A stretch of DNA of 16,318 bases from Candidatus Borrarchaeota archaeon (GTDB lineage Archaea; Asgardarchaeota; Sifarchaeia; Borrarchaeales; Borrarchaeaceae), in the NCBI GenBank assembly GCA_016840645.1, contig JAEORY010000031.1:1-16318 (forward strand). The letters are read 5' to 3'. This document shows, piece after piece, positions 7,264 to 14,015 of this stretch. A program made the position numbers and the translations under genes. Below the pieces are notes generated by a model. The model did no database searches. It was not told where the DNA came from and saw only the letters and a list, made by a program, of their open reading frames with translations. Position 1 is the first letter of the stretch. The number at the start of each line of letters is the position of its first letter.

Positions 7264-7272
7264 TTTTAAAAA
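7264..7272 (+). promoter_or_regulatory. TATA box for the L7Ae-S28e operon
   Basis: TTTTAAAAA preceded by ACAAAAGC fits a BRE/TATA element. Initiation near 7290-7295 would give a leader of about 90 bases, long for an archaeal ribosomal gene, and would place the leader hairpin at 7333-7361 inside the RNA. Confidence 0.45.
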
Positions 7273-7314
7273 GTACAATAACTATGATCACAGGTAAAGT
7301 TAAACAAAAATGAT

Positions 7315-7374
7315 CACTTATGAAGGATGAAAGCATTGCATTTCCTCTTATAATGCAATGCATGAAGCGAGGTG
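7315..7374 (+). promoter_or_regulatory. structured leader of the L7Ae gene, possible autoregulatory RNA
   Basis: A perfect 10-bp hairpin, GCATTGCATT (7333-7342) with AATGCAATGC (7352-7361), has a 9-base loop. Its foot carries GATGA on the 5' side (7326-7330) and ATGA on the 3' side (7362-7365), placing GA opposite GA as in a kink-turn, the RNA motif that L7Ae binds. Further out, CACTT (7315-7319) can pair with AGGTG (7370-7374), the ribosome binding site. The pairings are seen directly; the regulatory role is inference. Confidence 0.45.
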
Positions 7375-7381
7375 TGAAAAA

Positions 7382-7747
7382 ATGTCTAAACCATTTTATG
7401 TAAAGTTTGACGTACCAAAAGATTTAGCAGATTCTGCCCTTGAAGTTTTGGCAGCAGCAAGAGACACCGGAAAGATTTCTAAAGGAACGAATGAGACTAC
7501 CAAAGTTGTGGAACGTGGAACAGCGAAACTCGTTCTTATTGCAGAGAATGTAGATCCTCCTGAGATAGTAGCTCACTTACCACTTCTATGTGAAGAAAAA
7601 AATGTCTCATATATCTATGTCCCGACTAAGATGGGGATTGGAACGGCATCAGGAATAGAAGTACCTTCGGCTGCAGCTGCCATTACAGATGCTGGAGATG
7701 CTGATAAACTACTTAAAGATATCATCGGAAAAATAAAGGCCTTGTAA
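7382..7747 (+). CDS. rpl7ae: 50S ribosomal protein L7Ae
   Basis: 121 residues, normal for archaeal L7Ae (eL8), a kink-turn-binding protein found in the large subunit, in box C/D and H/ACA guide RNPs and in RNase P. Recognised from [50 protein letters not shown] in pieces: the RNA-contacting KGTNET and the AENVDPPEI turn are intact. An upstream in-frame ATG at 7358 lies inside the leader hairpin; I prefer the ATG at 7382 because GAGGTG (7369-7374) stands 7 bases before it and family members begin at this point. S28e follows after 31 bases with its own GGAGG. In many archaea L24e and Ndk come next; here they are missing. Confidence 0.95.
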   Translation: MSKPFYVKFDVPKDLADSALEVLAAARDTGKISKGTNETTKVVERGTAKLVLIAENVDPPEIVAHLPLLCEEKNVSYIYVPTKMGIGTASGIEVPSAAAAITDAGDADKLLKDIIGKIKAL

Positions 7748-7778
7748 TGCAAAAACACATGAAAACGGAGGAACGCAC

Positions 7779-7991
7779 ATGAGCGAAGAGATGGGTTATC
7801 CAGCTGAAGTAATTCAGGTGATTGGCCGAACGGGTGTTACAGGAGAAATCCTACAAGTGAAAATCAGAATACTAGAAGGACGCGATCAAGGACGAATTCT
7901 TACTAGAAATGTCAAAGGACCAGTACGCATGGGAGACATCTTAATGTTAAGAGAAGTGGAACGAGAAGCTAGAAAACTAAAGACACCATAA
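7779..7991 (+). CDS. rps28e: 30S ribosomal protein S28e
   Basis: 70 residues, the full length of archaeal eS28, a small OB-fold protein at the mRNA exit site of the small subunit. Diagnostic segments are [40 protein letters not shown] and [23 protein letters not shown] lies about 8 bases ahead of the ATG. It is the second and last gene of the L7Ae operon, as the next gene is on the opposite strand and converges on it. Confidence 0.96.
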   Translation: MSEEMGYPAEVIQVIGRTGVTGEILQVKIRILEGRDQGRILTRNVKGPVRMGDILMLREVEREARKLKTP

Positions 7992-8048
7992 CAAGGCTAT
8001 TTCAACTTGAGAAAAATCCAGCGTGATAAATTATCAATACTCTTACTT

Positions 8049-8615
8049 TTACAAGTTTAATGCATTTTTTTTGACATACCATTCTGTAAATTGTTTTAAA
8101 GCACGCATTCTATGCGAAAATTCATTTTTCTTTGAGATACTCATTTCTGCAAATGTTTTATTGCTTCCTTCTGGTATAAAGATAGGATCGAAGCCAAAAC
8201 CACTGTTTCCACGAATAGAATGCGTAATAATCCCTTTTATTTCTCCCTTAAAAGATATAACACTTTCTTCAGTTGTTCCGTAGCTTAAAACAGCCTTAAA
8301 TTTAGCATTTCTTTTTGTTTCATTTTTTAACAATTTTAGAATTCCTTGACAACCTATAGTTCGCATTACATAAGAAGAATAGGGACCCGGGAAACCGTTT
8401 AGCGCCTCAATAAAAAGTCCAGCGTCTTCAACAAGTATTTCTTTATTATGTTGTTTTAAAATTACTTTTGCTGCATGTTCTGAAATTTCCCTAATACTAT
8501 CTGCCTGGATTTCAGGTTTCTCAATTGCTAAATGTTGAATTTCAACCCCGTATCTTTCCAAAACAAGCTCCGCTTCTTTAAATTTGCCGATATTGCTGGT
8601 TACCAGATATAACAT
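8049..8615 (-). CDS. rdgB: XTP/dITP pyrophosphatase (RdgB/HAM1 family)
   Basis: 188 residues, the usual size of the archaeal Ham1/RdgB NTP pyrophosphatase, which hydrolyses dITP and XTP to monophosphates and so keeps deaminated purines out of DNA and RNA. Motifs in order: TSNIGKFKEAE (6-16) binding the triphosphate, VEDAGLFIEALNGFPGPYSSYV (62-83) with the catalytic Glu63/Asp64 region, GNSGFGFDPIF, KTFAEMS, and the C-terminal KNEFSHRMRAL that holds the base. The ATG is preceded by AGAGGGCG. It is the last gene of the rpo7-kae1 operon, 16 bases after bud32, and converges on S28e. Confidence 0.94.
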   Translation of the reverse strand: MLYLVTSNIGKFKEAELVLERYGVEIQHLAIEKPEIQADSIREISEHAAKVILKQHNKEILVEDAGLFIEALNGFPGPYSSYVMRTIGCQGILKLLKNETKRNAKFKAVLSYGTTEESVISFKGEIKGIITHSIRGNSGFGFDPIFIPEGSNKTFAEMSISKKNEFSHRMRALKQFTEWYVKKNALNL

Positions 8616-8631
8616 ATGCTAACTCGCCCTC

Positions 8632-9273
8632 TTAAGACATTCGTAGATATCTACCTCTTTTCCGAATTGATTCCATTCGATCATATACTTCTTTCATAGG
8701 TGCTGAACCAACTTCCTCTTGATATCCTTCTAAAATTTTACTAAATACTTCTTCTGTAACTCTATAATGAGTACTCTCAAGTGCCCTTTTCATAAGATGC
8801 AGATCAACTGCCTTATCTTCGATTGAGGTAGAGTTGTAACCCAATCCGAAGTCAATAAGGTAAATTTTCCCCGTATCTGTTAGAATCATGTTAGAAGTGG
8901 TAAGGTCTCCGTGTATCATATTTTTTTTATGCAATCTACCAATAAGAATTCCTATTTGTCTTGAGAGAGTTTTTCGAGCTTCAGCGTTGAGTTCATCCAG
9001 AATATCTTTAATTCTTTGACCCTCAATGAATTCCATTATAATAGTTGTCTCACGTTTGTCTATTTCGTAAACAGTGGGTGTTGGCACTCCGGCTATTTTA
9101 GCATTTCGTAATAGATTTGCCTCACGAACAGTTCTAGCGACTCGCAAGGTCCAATCAAGTTCAGAAACTCTGTAATCTTTTTTTATTCGTTGTTTTCGAA
9201 TAATATGTTTTAAATACCATGTTTCTTTGTAAAGATATGCTTCTGCACCTTTTTTTAAAAGCAATAAACACAT
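8632..9273 (-). CDS. bud32: KEOPS complex kinase/ATPase Bud32
   Basis: 213 residues, a minimal kinase-fold protein (PRPK/Bud32) of the KEOPS complex; it acts as an ATPase that switches Kae1 in t6A37 tRNA modification. Seen: KKGAEAYLY glycine-poor P-loop (7-15), HGDLTTSNMIL catalytic loop (121-131), IDFGLG metal-binding loop (140-145), and the basic C-terminal tail ending RKRGRYLRM. The frame stays open up to 9303 inside kae1, but family members begin near KKGAEA. An AGGTGG at 9274-9279 touches the ATG at 9273, so the TTG at 9264, nine bases from it, could be the true start, three residues shorter. It starts a few bases after the kae1 stop, so is probably translationally coupled. Confidence 0.93.
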   Translation of the reverse strand: MCLLLLKKGAEAYLYKETWYLKHIIRKQRIKKDYRVSELDWTLRVARTVREANLLRNAKIAGVPTPTVYEIDKRETTIIMEFIEGQRIKDILDELNAEARKTLSRQIGILIGRLHKKNMIHGDLTTSNMILTDTGKIYLIDFGLGYNSTSIEDKAVDLHLMKRALESTHYRVTEEVFSKILEGYQEEVGSAPMKEVYDRMESIRKRGRYLRMS

Positions 9274-9277
9274 CCAC

Positions 9278-10261
9278 CTATGTTCTCGTAAATTCAACAG
9301 CACCTAAACTCCATTTAGGGAGAATTTGGCTGTTCTTGATATTTAAAATATCACCTTGCAAAAATTGAATTAATCCTGTCCAAGCTATCATAACACCGTT
9401 ATCTCCTGCAAGATCCGGTGATACAGCAAAAAAACTAGCATTGTGTTCTTGAGAAATTATTTGAATCATATTCTGAAGTCTTTTGTTTGCAGCAACTCCT
9501 CCTGTTAATAATACTTCTGATTTCTCAGTATGCGCGAGAGCTCTTTCAGTAACTTCAGTAAGCATCGCAAAAGAAACTTCTTGCAAACTGAAGCAAAGAT
9601 CTTCAAGTGGTTCATTTTCTTTTAGTTTGTTCACTGCGGATGTTAATAACCCTGAAAAAGAGAGATCCATCCCTTTCACACTATAAGGTAGCGAAATGAA
9701 TCTTCTGGAACTTTTTTTAGCAATTTCCTCTATTTTTGGTCCACCTGGATGAGAAAGATTAGCTTCACGTGAAAAAGTATCAAGCATGTTTCCTAAAGCA
9801 ATATCTAAAGTCTCACCAAATATCCTATACTTATCTGCTTCATAGGCAGATATAATCGTGTTGCCTCCTGAAACATATACAACAAGTGGATCTTTAAAAC
9901 CTGATAATTGCCTGCCAAGCTCAATATGTGCTATGCAATGATTTACACCAACTAAAGGAATATTTAATAGAAGTGCAATTGTTCGTGCAGCTGTTGCAGT
10001 AACACGTAGGCAAGGTCCTAAACCAGGACCTCTTGAAAATGCGATTAATCCAATGTCCCTTTTATTTAAATTGCTTTTTTCTAGTGTTTCTCGGAGTGTT
10101 GCAGCAAAAACATTCGTATGATGCTGTGCCGCTTCTCTTGGATGAATTCCTCCACTCTTGGGAACATATTCACTACGAACATTAGCATATATCTTTCCAT
10201 TAGAATCAATTACTCCAATTCCAAGAGTATGGGCAGTTCCCTCAAGCCCTATGCAAAGCAT
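9278..10261 (-). CDS. kae1: KEOPS complex protein Kae1 (tRNA t6A threonylcarbamoyltransferase)
   Basis: 327 residues, matching archaeal Kae1 (TsaD/Kae1/Qri7 family, ASKHA fold). It transfers the threonylcarbamoyl group from TC-AMP to A37 of tRNAs that read ANN codons. Visible: GLEGTAHTLGIGV at the start, the metal-binding pair His108 and His112 in VNHCIAH, SGGNT near residue 131, GGVAANKRL near residue 254, and GDNGVMIAW with Asp287 as the third metal ligand. It is a stand-alone gene, unlike the Kae1-Bud32 fusion of several euryarchaea, but bud32 follows directly. The ATG has a partial GTGAC site upstream. Confidence 0.96.
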   Translation of the reverse strand: MLCIGLEGTAHTLGIGVIDSNGKIYANVRSEYVPKSGGIHPREAAQHHTNVFAATLRETLEKSNLNKRDIGLIAFSRGPGLGPCLRVTATAARTIALLLNIPLVGVNHCIAHIELGRQLSGFKDPLVVYVSGGNTIISAYEADKYRIFGETLDIALGNMLDTFSREANLSHPGGPKIEEIAKKSSRRFISLPYSVKGMDLSFSGLLTSAVNKLKENEPLEDLCFSLQEVSFAMLTEVTERALAHTEKSEVLLTGGVAANKRLQNMIQIISQEHNASFFAVSPDLAGDNGVMIAWTGLIQFLQGDILNIKNSQILPKWSLGAVEFTRT

Positions 10262-10326
10262 ATACTGTCACGCTTCTTTTCAAAAAGAGATAATAAAAAA
10301 TGAACAATACCTAGAAAGATGAACTT

Positions 10327-10527
10327 TTATTTCTTTTTAGCCGCCTTCTTTGTTTTACCTTTATCTTTAGTCTTCTCTTCTTGAGTTTTAAACGCTGTAT
10401 AACCGCATTTCCCACATGCATAACGATCATAATGATCCGCCATAAATGAATTGCAGCGAGGACATTTGCGCTTTAATAAGGTAACTTTTTTGTAATCTTT
10501 ATCAATGTTATAATATTTATGTACCAT
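10327..10527 (-). CDS. rps27ae: 30S ribosomal protein S27ae
   Basis: 66 residues. A single zinc ribbon with ligands in KCPRC and CGKC (residues about 22-25 and 38-41), followed by a lysine-rich tail, matches archaeal eS31 (S27ae), here without the ubiquitin fused to it in eukaryotes. YYNIDKDYKK, FMADHYDRYACGKCGYT are typical. GAGGT sits about 9 bases before the ATG. It lies between rps24e and kae1 in the conserved archaeal order. Confidence 0.95.
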   Translation of the reverse strand: MVHKYYNIDKDYKKVTLLKRKCPRCNSFMADHYDRYACGKCGYTAFKTQEEKTKDKGKTKKAAKKK

Positions 10528-10611
10528 TTTAGGACCTCATCATTAATTTACTTTAATTTATGTACTTTTTGATGAAACATGATACCGAAATCCTGATGAT
10601 TATATAATATT

Positions 10612-10911
10612 CTATTCTTCAGCAGTTTTTCCTCTGTTTCTTACGATTATGTGCGATGGTTCTATCATTTCACCTTCAGAGGGTATAGAATATACTCTTG
10701 CATAGATCTTAGTTACTGAAACTCCAAATTCTGAGAGAATTTTTTCAACAAAAAGCGCTTCTTTGTCACAATTTAAAAGAGCAGAAAGTTTGTCTCTAAT
10801 TTCTGCGCGCGTTGGAGTAGCAGTTCGGGGATGTCTAACAATACATTCAAGTTCTTTTCTTTTTAACAATGGGTTTTCGAATTCCTTTAGAATTTCAATC
10901 TGCAAACTCAA
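10612..10911 (-). CDS. rps24e: 30S ribosomal protein S24e
   Basis: 99 residues from the start chosen here, the usual length of archaeal eS24. Diagnostic: EILKEFENPLLKRKELECIV at the N-terminus, HPRTATPTRAEIRDKLSALL, and a C-terminal YARVYSIPSEGEMIEPSHII. The frame is open back to a TTG at 10950, but a GGAGG at 10921-10925 lies between, so ribosomes should start at the TTG at 10909-10911, nine bases from it; no ATG is available. This start also matches the family N-terminus, whereas the longer form adds 13 atypical residues. It stands between spt4 and rps27ae in the operon. Confidence 0.93.
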   Translation of the reverse strand: MSLQIEILKEFENPLLKRKELECIVRHPRTATPTRAEIRDKLSALLNCDKEALFVEKILSEFGVSVTKIYARVYSIPSEGEMIEPSHIIVRNRGKTAEE

Positions 10912-10983
10912 GTTCAAGTTCCTCCATTTAGAGTTCTTACGTAAATTCAATTGTATCTTAAATTTTTCGATTTGACGAAGATC

Positions 10984-11172
10984 TCATCTAACCTTAAGAG
11001 CGTATTTGCCAGGTTTAGTAACATTCAACTGTTTAGCTATTTGATTATCTTCTAACGAGAAAAGCCACACGATGCCTGTAAAGTCTTCACTTAAAGTGTA
11101 CGTTTTACAGTCTGGGCATTGCTGTTTTTCAGAGAAGATTCTATGACACACTCGACACGCTTTTTCCTTCAT
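10984..11172 (-). CDS. spt4: transcription elongation factor Spt4 (RpoE2)
   Basis: 62 residues, full length for archaeal Spt4, the zinc protein that pairs with Spt5 (NusG-like) on the RNA polymerase clamp and promotes processivity. Two CxxC pairs, CRVC and CPDC, with RIF between them, then LSEDFTGIVWLF and a short C-terminal strand, match the family. An earlier in-frame ATG at 11184 exists, but GGTGAT falls between the two and serves as ribosome site for the ATG at 11172. It follows rpo7 closely, as in most archaea. Confidence 0.94.
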   Translation of the reverse strand: MKEKACRVCHRIFSEKQQCPDCKTYTLSEDFTGIVWLFSLEDNQIAKQLNVTKPGKYALKVR

Positions 11173-11197
11173 ATTTATCACCATTAATTAAATAAGA

Positions 11198-11818
11198 TCA
11201 CCTGCGACGCTTTTTTCTTCTTTTCTTTGGTTTGGATTTAGGGTCGTCTTCTTTTTCAGTTTCTTCTCCATTCTCTCCTGCAGACTCTTTAACCCATTCT
11301 TCAATCCATGTCTTTGCCCCAAGTCCTTGTTGCCTCATAGAGAGTCCCATTCGAATTGCGTTTTTAGTTAATGAGATGGCTATTACTCTTGCCCGGATTT
11401 TGTCACCAACGCGAATTATCCTATTGCTTTCTCGTCCTTGTAGCGCGTGCTTTCCATCGTATGAAAAAAAATCATCATAAACTTGTGAAACATGAATAAG
11501 TGCATCTATACAACCTAATCTAACAAATAAACCAAAATCTGTAGCTTCAACCACTTCGCCCTCAACTATTTCGTGATCTTCTGGTTTGTAAGATAAAATA
11601 TTGAAAGTTACATCATGATACGCGGCTCCATCACCAGGGATTAGTTTTCCAACACCTATATCTTCGATAGCAGTAACAGCAATAATTAGTCCTAAATCTG
11701 AATTGATAATTCCTTCATAATTTTCGCGACAAATTTCAAGGACCACTTCTTCTAAAACTTCTCCAAATCGACTTGGATCGACTCTCACCGTGTCCTGAAT
11801 TTTGATATTTTTATACAA
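11198..11818 (-). CDS. rpoE: DNA-directed RNA polymerase subunit Rpo7 (RpoE1)
   Basis: 206 residues. The N-terminal RNP-like domain starts TVRVDPSRFGEVLEEVVLEI, and an S1-type OB domain follows (VVEATDFGLFVRLGCIDALIHVSQ near residues 89-112, then VGDKIRARVIAISL). With Rpo4 it forms the stalk of archaeal RNA polymerase, binding nascent RNA and aiding open-complex formation. The tail from about residue 175 is unusual: an acidic stretch, then a very basic run ending KKRRKKRRR, lengthening the protein by some 20 residues against common forms. The start is TTG at 11816-11818, with AGGGGA about 8 bases upstream. It heads the operon through to rdgB and is divergent from aIF2 gamma. Confidence 0.95.
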   Translation of the reverse strand: MYKNIKIQDTVRVDPSRFGEVLEEVVLEICRENYEGIINSDLGLIIAVTAIEDIGVGKLIPGDGAAYHDVTFNILSYKPEDHEIVEGEVVEATDFGLFVRLGCIDALIHVSQVYDDFFSYDGKHALQGRESNRIIRVGDKIRARVIAISLTKNAIRMGLSMRQQGLGAKTWIEEWVKESAGENGEETEKEDDPKSKPKKRRKKRRR

Positions 11819-12152
11819 TATATTTTATCCCCTTAAATGCTCTAAGAATAAAAAGATTAGAGTAAAAGTTAGGAAAAGCAAGACACTTCAATTCTATAAG
11901 CTATATTTAAAAGTCTTATTATCCCAGACGAATTGTTCTTTAACTAAAATCGAACCAAACAGAGTTATTTGCCCATATCAATACTCTCAAAGACTCTAGT
12001 TAGTGTATTTCTGCTTTCACTTTGAAAGATACATGTCCATTATTATAGAAAAATAAACCACGCGCATGCAATCATAATGAGAAAAACTAAAAAGTAGTGC
12101 ACCTTACTTTTAGTAGATTCAATGTCTCTTATTTGAAGTTGGAGGTTTCAAT
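11819..12152. other. divergent intergenic region between rpo7 and eif2g
   Basis: 334 bases without a convincing gene. It must hold both the promoter of the minus-strand rpo7 operon (TATA-like box at 11904-11912) and the plus-strand promoter of eif2g, for which I see only weak candidates (for example ACTTTTAGTA near 12109-12118) ahead of GGAGG at 12141-12145. A 65-codon plus-strand frame at 11802-11999 is low complexity and overlaps the rpo7 start, so I do not accept it. Confidence 0.6.
11904..11912 (-). promoter_or_regulatory. TATA box of the rpo7-kae1 operon
   Basis: On the minus strand this reads within ACTTTTAAATAT, a good archaeal TATA box. A start near 11880 would give a leader of about 60 bases before the TTG start of rpo7. 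Confidence 0.45.
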
Positions 12153-13385
12153 GTGGCTATGAAGAAGGTACAGAGTGAAATTAATATCGGAATGGTAGGT
12201 CATGTCGATCACGGTAAGACTAGTTTAGTCCAAGCTCTGAGTGGAATCTGGACAGACACGCATTCAGAAGAACTAAGGCGTGGAATCTCAATCAAGTTAG
12301 GTTACGCTGATTGTGTAATCTACAAATGTACAGGTTGTGAACCTCCTTATTATACTACAGAAAAAAAATGCCCTGCTTGTGGTTCGAAAACTGAGTTTGT
12401 TAGGAAAATTAGTTTTGTTGACGCACCAGGACACGAGATACTGATGGCAAGAATGCTATCAGGTGCAGCGATTATGGACGGTGCAGTACTCGTTATTGCT
12501 GCAAATGAAGATTGTCCCCAACCACAAACAAGAGAACACCTTGCAGCGTTACAAATAACAGGTATCAAGAACATTGTCATCGCACAAAACAAAGTTGAAT
12601 TAGTCTCTGATGAAGATGCTAAGACTAATTATGAGCAAATCAGAGATTTTGTTAAGCAAACGCTTGATGTTGATGTACCTATAATTCCTATTTCTGCACT
12701 TCATAAAGCCAACATTGACGTTGTTACTTCAGCACTAGAGGAGTTTATTCCAACTCCAAAACGAGATCTTGATAAACCGGCTAAACTTTATGTTGCACGA
12801 TCTTTTGATATTAATAAGCCAGGTGCTACAGTAAAAGAATTAGTTGGAGGAGTTATTGGGGGCACGATTCTCGCAGGTACTTTCAAGACCGAAGATGAAA
12901 TCGAGATAGCTCCTGGCATTCAGCAAAAGGAAGACGGTCCGTTTGAACGATTATATTCGGTTGTCACCACAGTACAAGCAGGCGGTAACATTAAACTAGA
13001 AGAAGCAAAGCCTGGAGGACTTATTGCTTTAGGAACCAAATTAGATTCATCTATTACAAAGGGAGACGGTTTGGTGGGAAATGTTGTAGGGAAACCTGAC
13101 AATCTTCCACCAGTATGGGATAAAACACTACAAATTCAAGCTTCGCTCCTCGAACGCGTAGTAGGGCTTGCTGAAGAAAAAAAAGTAATGCCTATTAAGC
13201 AAAATGAACCTCTAATGTTAACAGTTGGCGCCTCTGCTACTATCGGCAGAGTTAAAGAAGCCGGTAAGAACGCTGAATTAGAACTTCAAAGACCAGTATG
13301 CATCGAGGAAGGAAGTAGGATCGCAATCAGCCGAAGAATAAGTGGACGATGGCGGTTGATTGGCTGGGGGATTGTGCAACCTTAA
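12153..13385 (+). CDS. eif2g: translation initiation factor aIF2 subunit gamma
   Basis: 410 residues, the usual size. This GTPase core of aIF2 delivers initiator Met-tRNA to the small subunit and, in archaea, also caps mRNA 5' ends. GTP-binding motifs: GHVDHGKTS (16-24), RRGISIKLGYA (43-52) in switch 1, DAPGHE (90-95), NKVE (146-149), SALHK (181-185). The zinc knuckle unique to this family is present as Cys59/Cys62 and Cys73/Cys76. Two beta-barrel domains follow (KPGGLIALGTKLD near residue 286; the C-terminal SRRISGRWRLIGWG). The start is GTG at 12153, 7 bases after GGAGG; an ATG three bases earlier meets a stop at once. A PIN-domain gene follows, a common archaeal pairing. Confidence 0.97.
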   Translation: MAMKKVQSEINIGMVGHVDHGKTSLVQALSGIWTDTHSEELRRGISIKLGYADCVIYKCTGCEPPYYTTEKKCPACGSKTEFVRKISFVDAPGHEILMARMLSGAAIMDGAVLVIAANEDCPQPQTREHLAALQITGIKNIVIAQNKVELVSDEDAKTNYEQIRDFVKQTLDVDVPIIPISALHKANIDVVTSALEEFIPTPKRDLDKPAKLYVARSFDINKPGATVKELVGGVIGGTILAGTFKTEDEIEIAPGIQQKEDGPFERLYSVVTTVQAGGNIKLEEAKPGGLIALGTKLDSSITKGDGLVGNVVGKPDNLPPVWDKTLQIQASLLERVVGLAEEKKVMPIKQNEPLMLTVGASATIGRVKEAGKNAELELQRPVCIEEGSRIAISRRISGRWRLIGWGIVQP

Positions 13386-13446
13386 ACCTTCTAAATCTAA
13401 TTTATTATATTTTTAGGACTTTAAAGTCTCAAAAAAGGTGAAATAC

Positions 13447-13865
13447 ATGGTTTTAAGTATTATTATTGATTCAAATTTTTTATAATGCTCTCAGAAATTC
13501 AAATCAATATCATATCTGAGCTAGATCGCCTTGTAAAAAGAGAATATGAGTTAATTGCTCTAAGTGGAGTTATAACAGAACTACAAGGATTATTAAGCAA
13601 ATATGAGAAAGAAGGTCGAGTTCGCCTTAGAAAGAAGGTCGAGTTCGCCTTAGAATTTCTAAAGACTGCGCAAATAAAGATTTTTAAGGAAGAACTCCTT
13701 TCTAGTGAGCCTATAGACGAATATATCATCAGAGTTGCCAGAAAAAAGGAGTTCATTGTTGCTACAAATGATCAAGAATTACGAAGAAAATTGCGAGATG
13801 AACATATTGCCGTTGTTTTTGTGAGGCAAAAATCATACCTTGCAGTAGATGGCTTCATTGGTTGA
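13447..13865 (+). CDS. PIN-domain protein (Fcf1/Utp24-like), frameshifted as sequenced
   Basis: Archaea often place a PIN nuclease of Fcf1/Utp24 type after eif2g. Here AAGGTGA at 13435-13441 sits 5 bases before an ATG at 13447 that encodes MVLSIIIDSNFL and then meets TAA at 13483. The rest continues in another frame from 13485 (MLSEIQINIISELDRLVKRE onward) to 13865, with EYIIRVARKKEFIVATNDQELRRKL near the end carrying the later PIN acidic residues. Adding one T to the T6 run at 13476-13481 joins both parts into about 140 residues and restores the first catalytic Asp (IIIDSNF). A 23-bp tandem duplication lies inside at 13606-13655. Either a homopolymer sequencing error or a true pseudogene; an ATG at 13485 could make a form lacking the first catalytic residue. 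Confidence 0.75.
13606..13655 (+). repeat. 23-bp tandem duplication within the PIN gene
   Basis: A period-23 repeat runs for 50 bases (just over two copies) without mismatch, the core being GAAGGTCGAGTTCGCCTTAG. As 23 is not a multiple of three, the two copies are read in different frames (EGRVRLR then KKVEFAL). The family-like downstream sequence EFLKTAQIKIF is only in frame with the middle of the gene when both copies are present. Confidence 0.9.
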
Positions 13866-14015
13866 AGAAGGTTAATTGCTATATTGCTCGTAAAGAAGAC
13901 TTACGGTTTCTTTAAAAAAAGAAAATAGGATAAAAGTAGCGAGAGAAGGATAGCTAATTTCTAGTTTTCCTTCATTTTCCCTTTTCTAAGAGAAGTTTTT
14001 TCGGTTTTGTTTTAC
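13866..14015. other. intergenic tail with hairpins and T tracts
   Basis: No gene. It contains short inverted repeats: CGTAA/TTACG (13889-13893 with 13901-13905), TTTCTTT/AAAGAAA around 13907-13924, a GAAGGA/TCCTTC hairpin near 13946-13975, and a T6 run at 13996-14001. These look like termination signals for the eif2g-PIN transcript, and perhaps for read-through from the pyrophosphatase side. Confidence 0.45.

Noticed and set aside
7245..7313. Short frame beginning MSLEQKLLKS ahead of L7Ae
   Set aside because: Only 22 codons, no ribosome site, and it overlaps the probable L7Ae TATA box.
7333..7361. L7Ae leader hairpin read as an intrinsic terminator
   Set aside because: No T tract follows it; the ribosome binding site of L7Ae follows instead.
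11802..11999. 65-codon plus-strand frame in the rpo7-eif2g gap
   Set aside because: Overlaps the rpo7 start, low complexity, no ribosome site and no recognisable motif.
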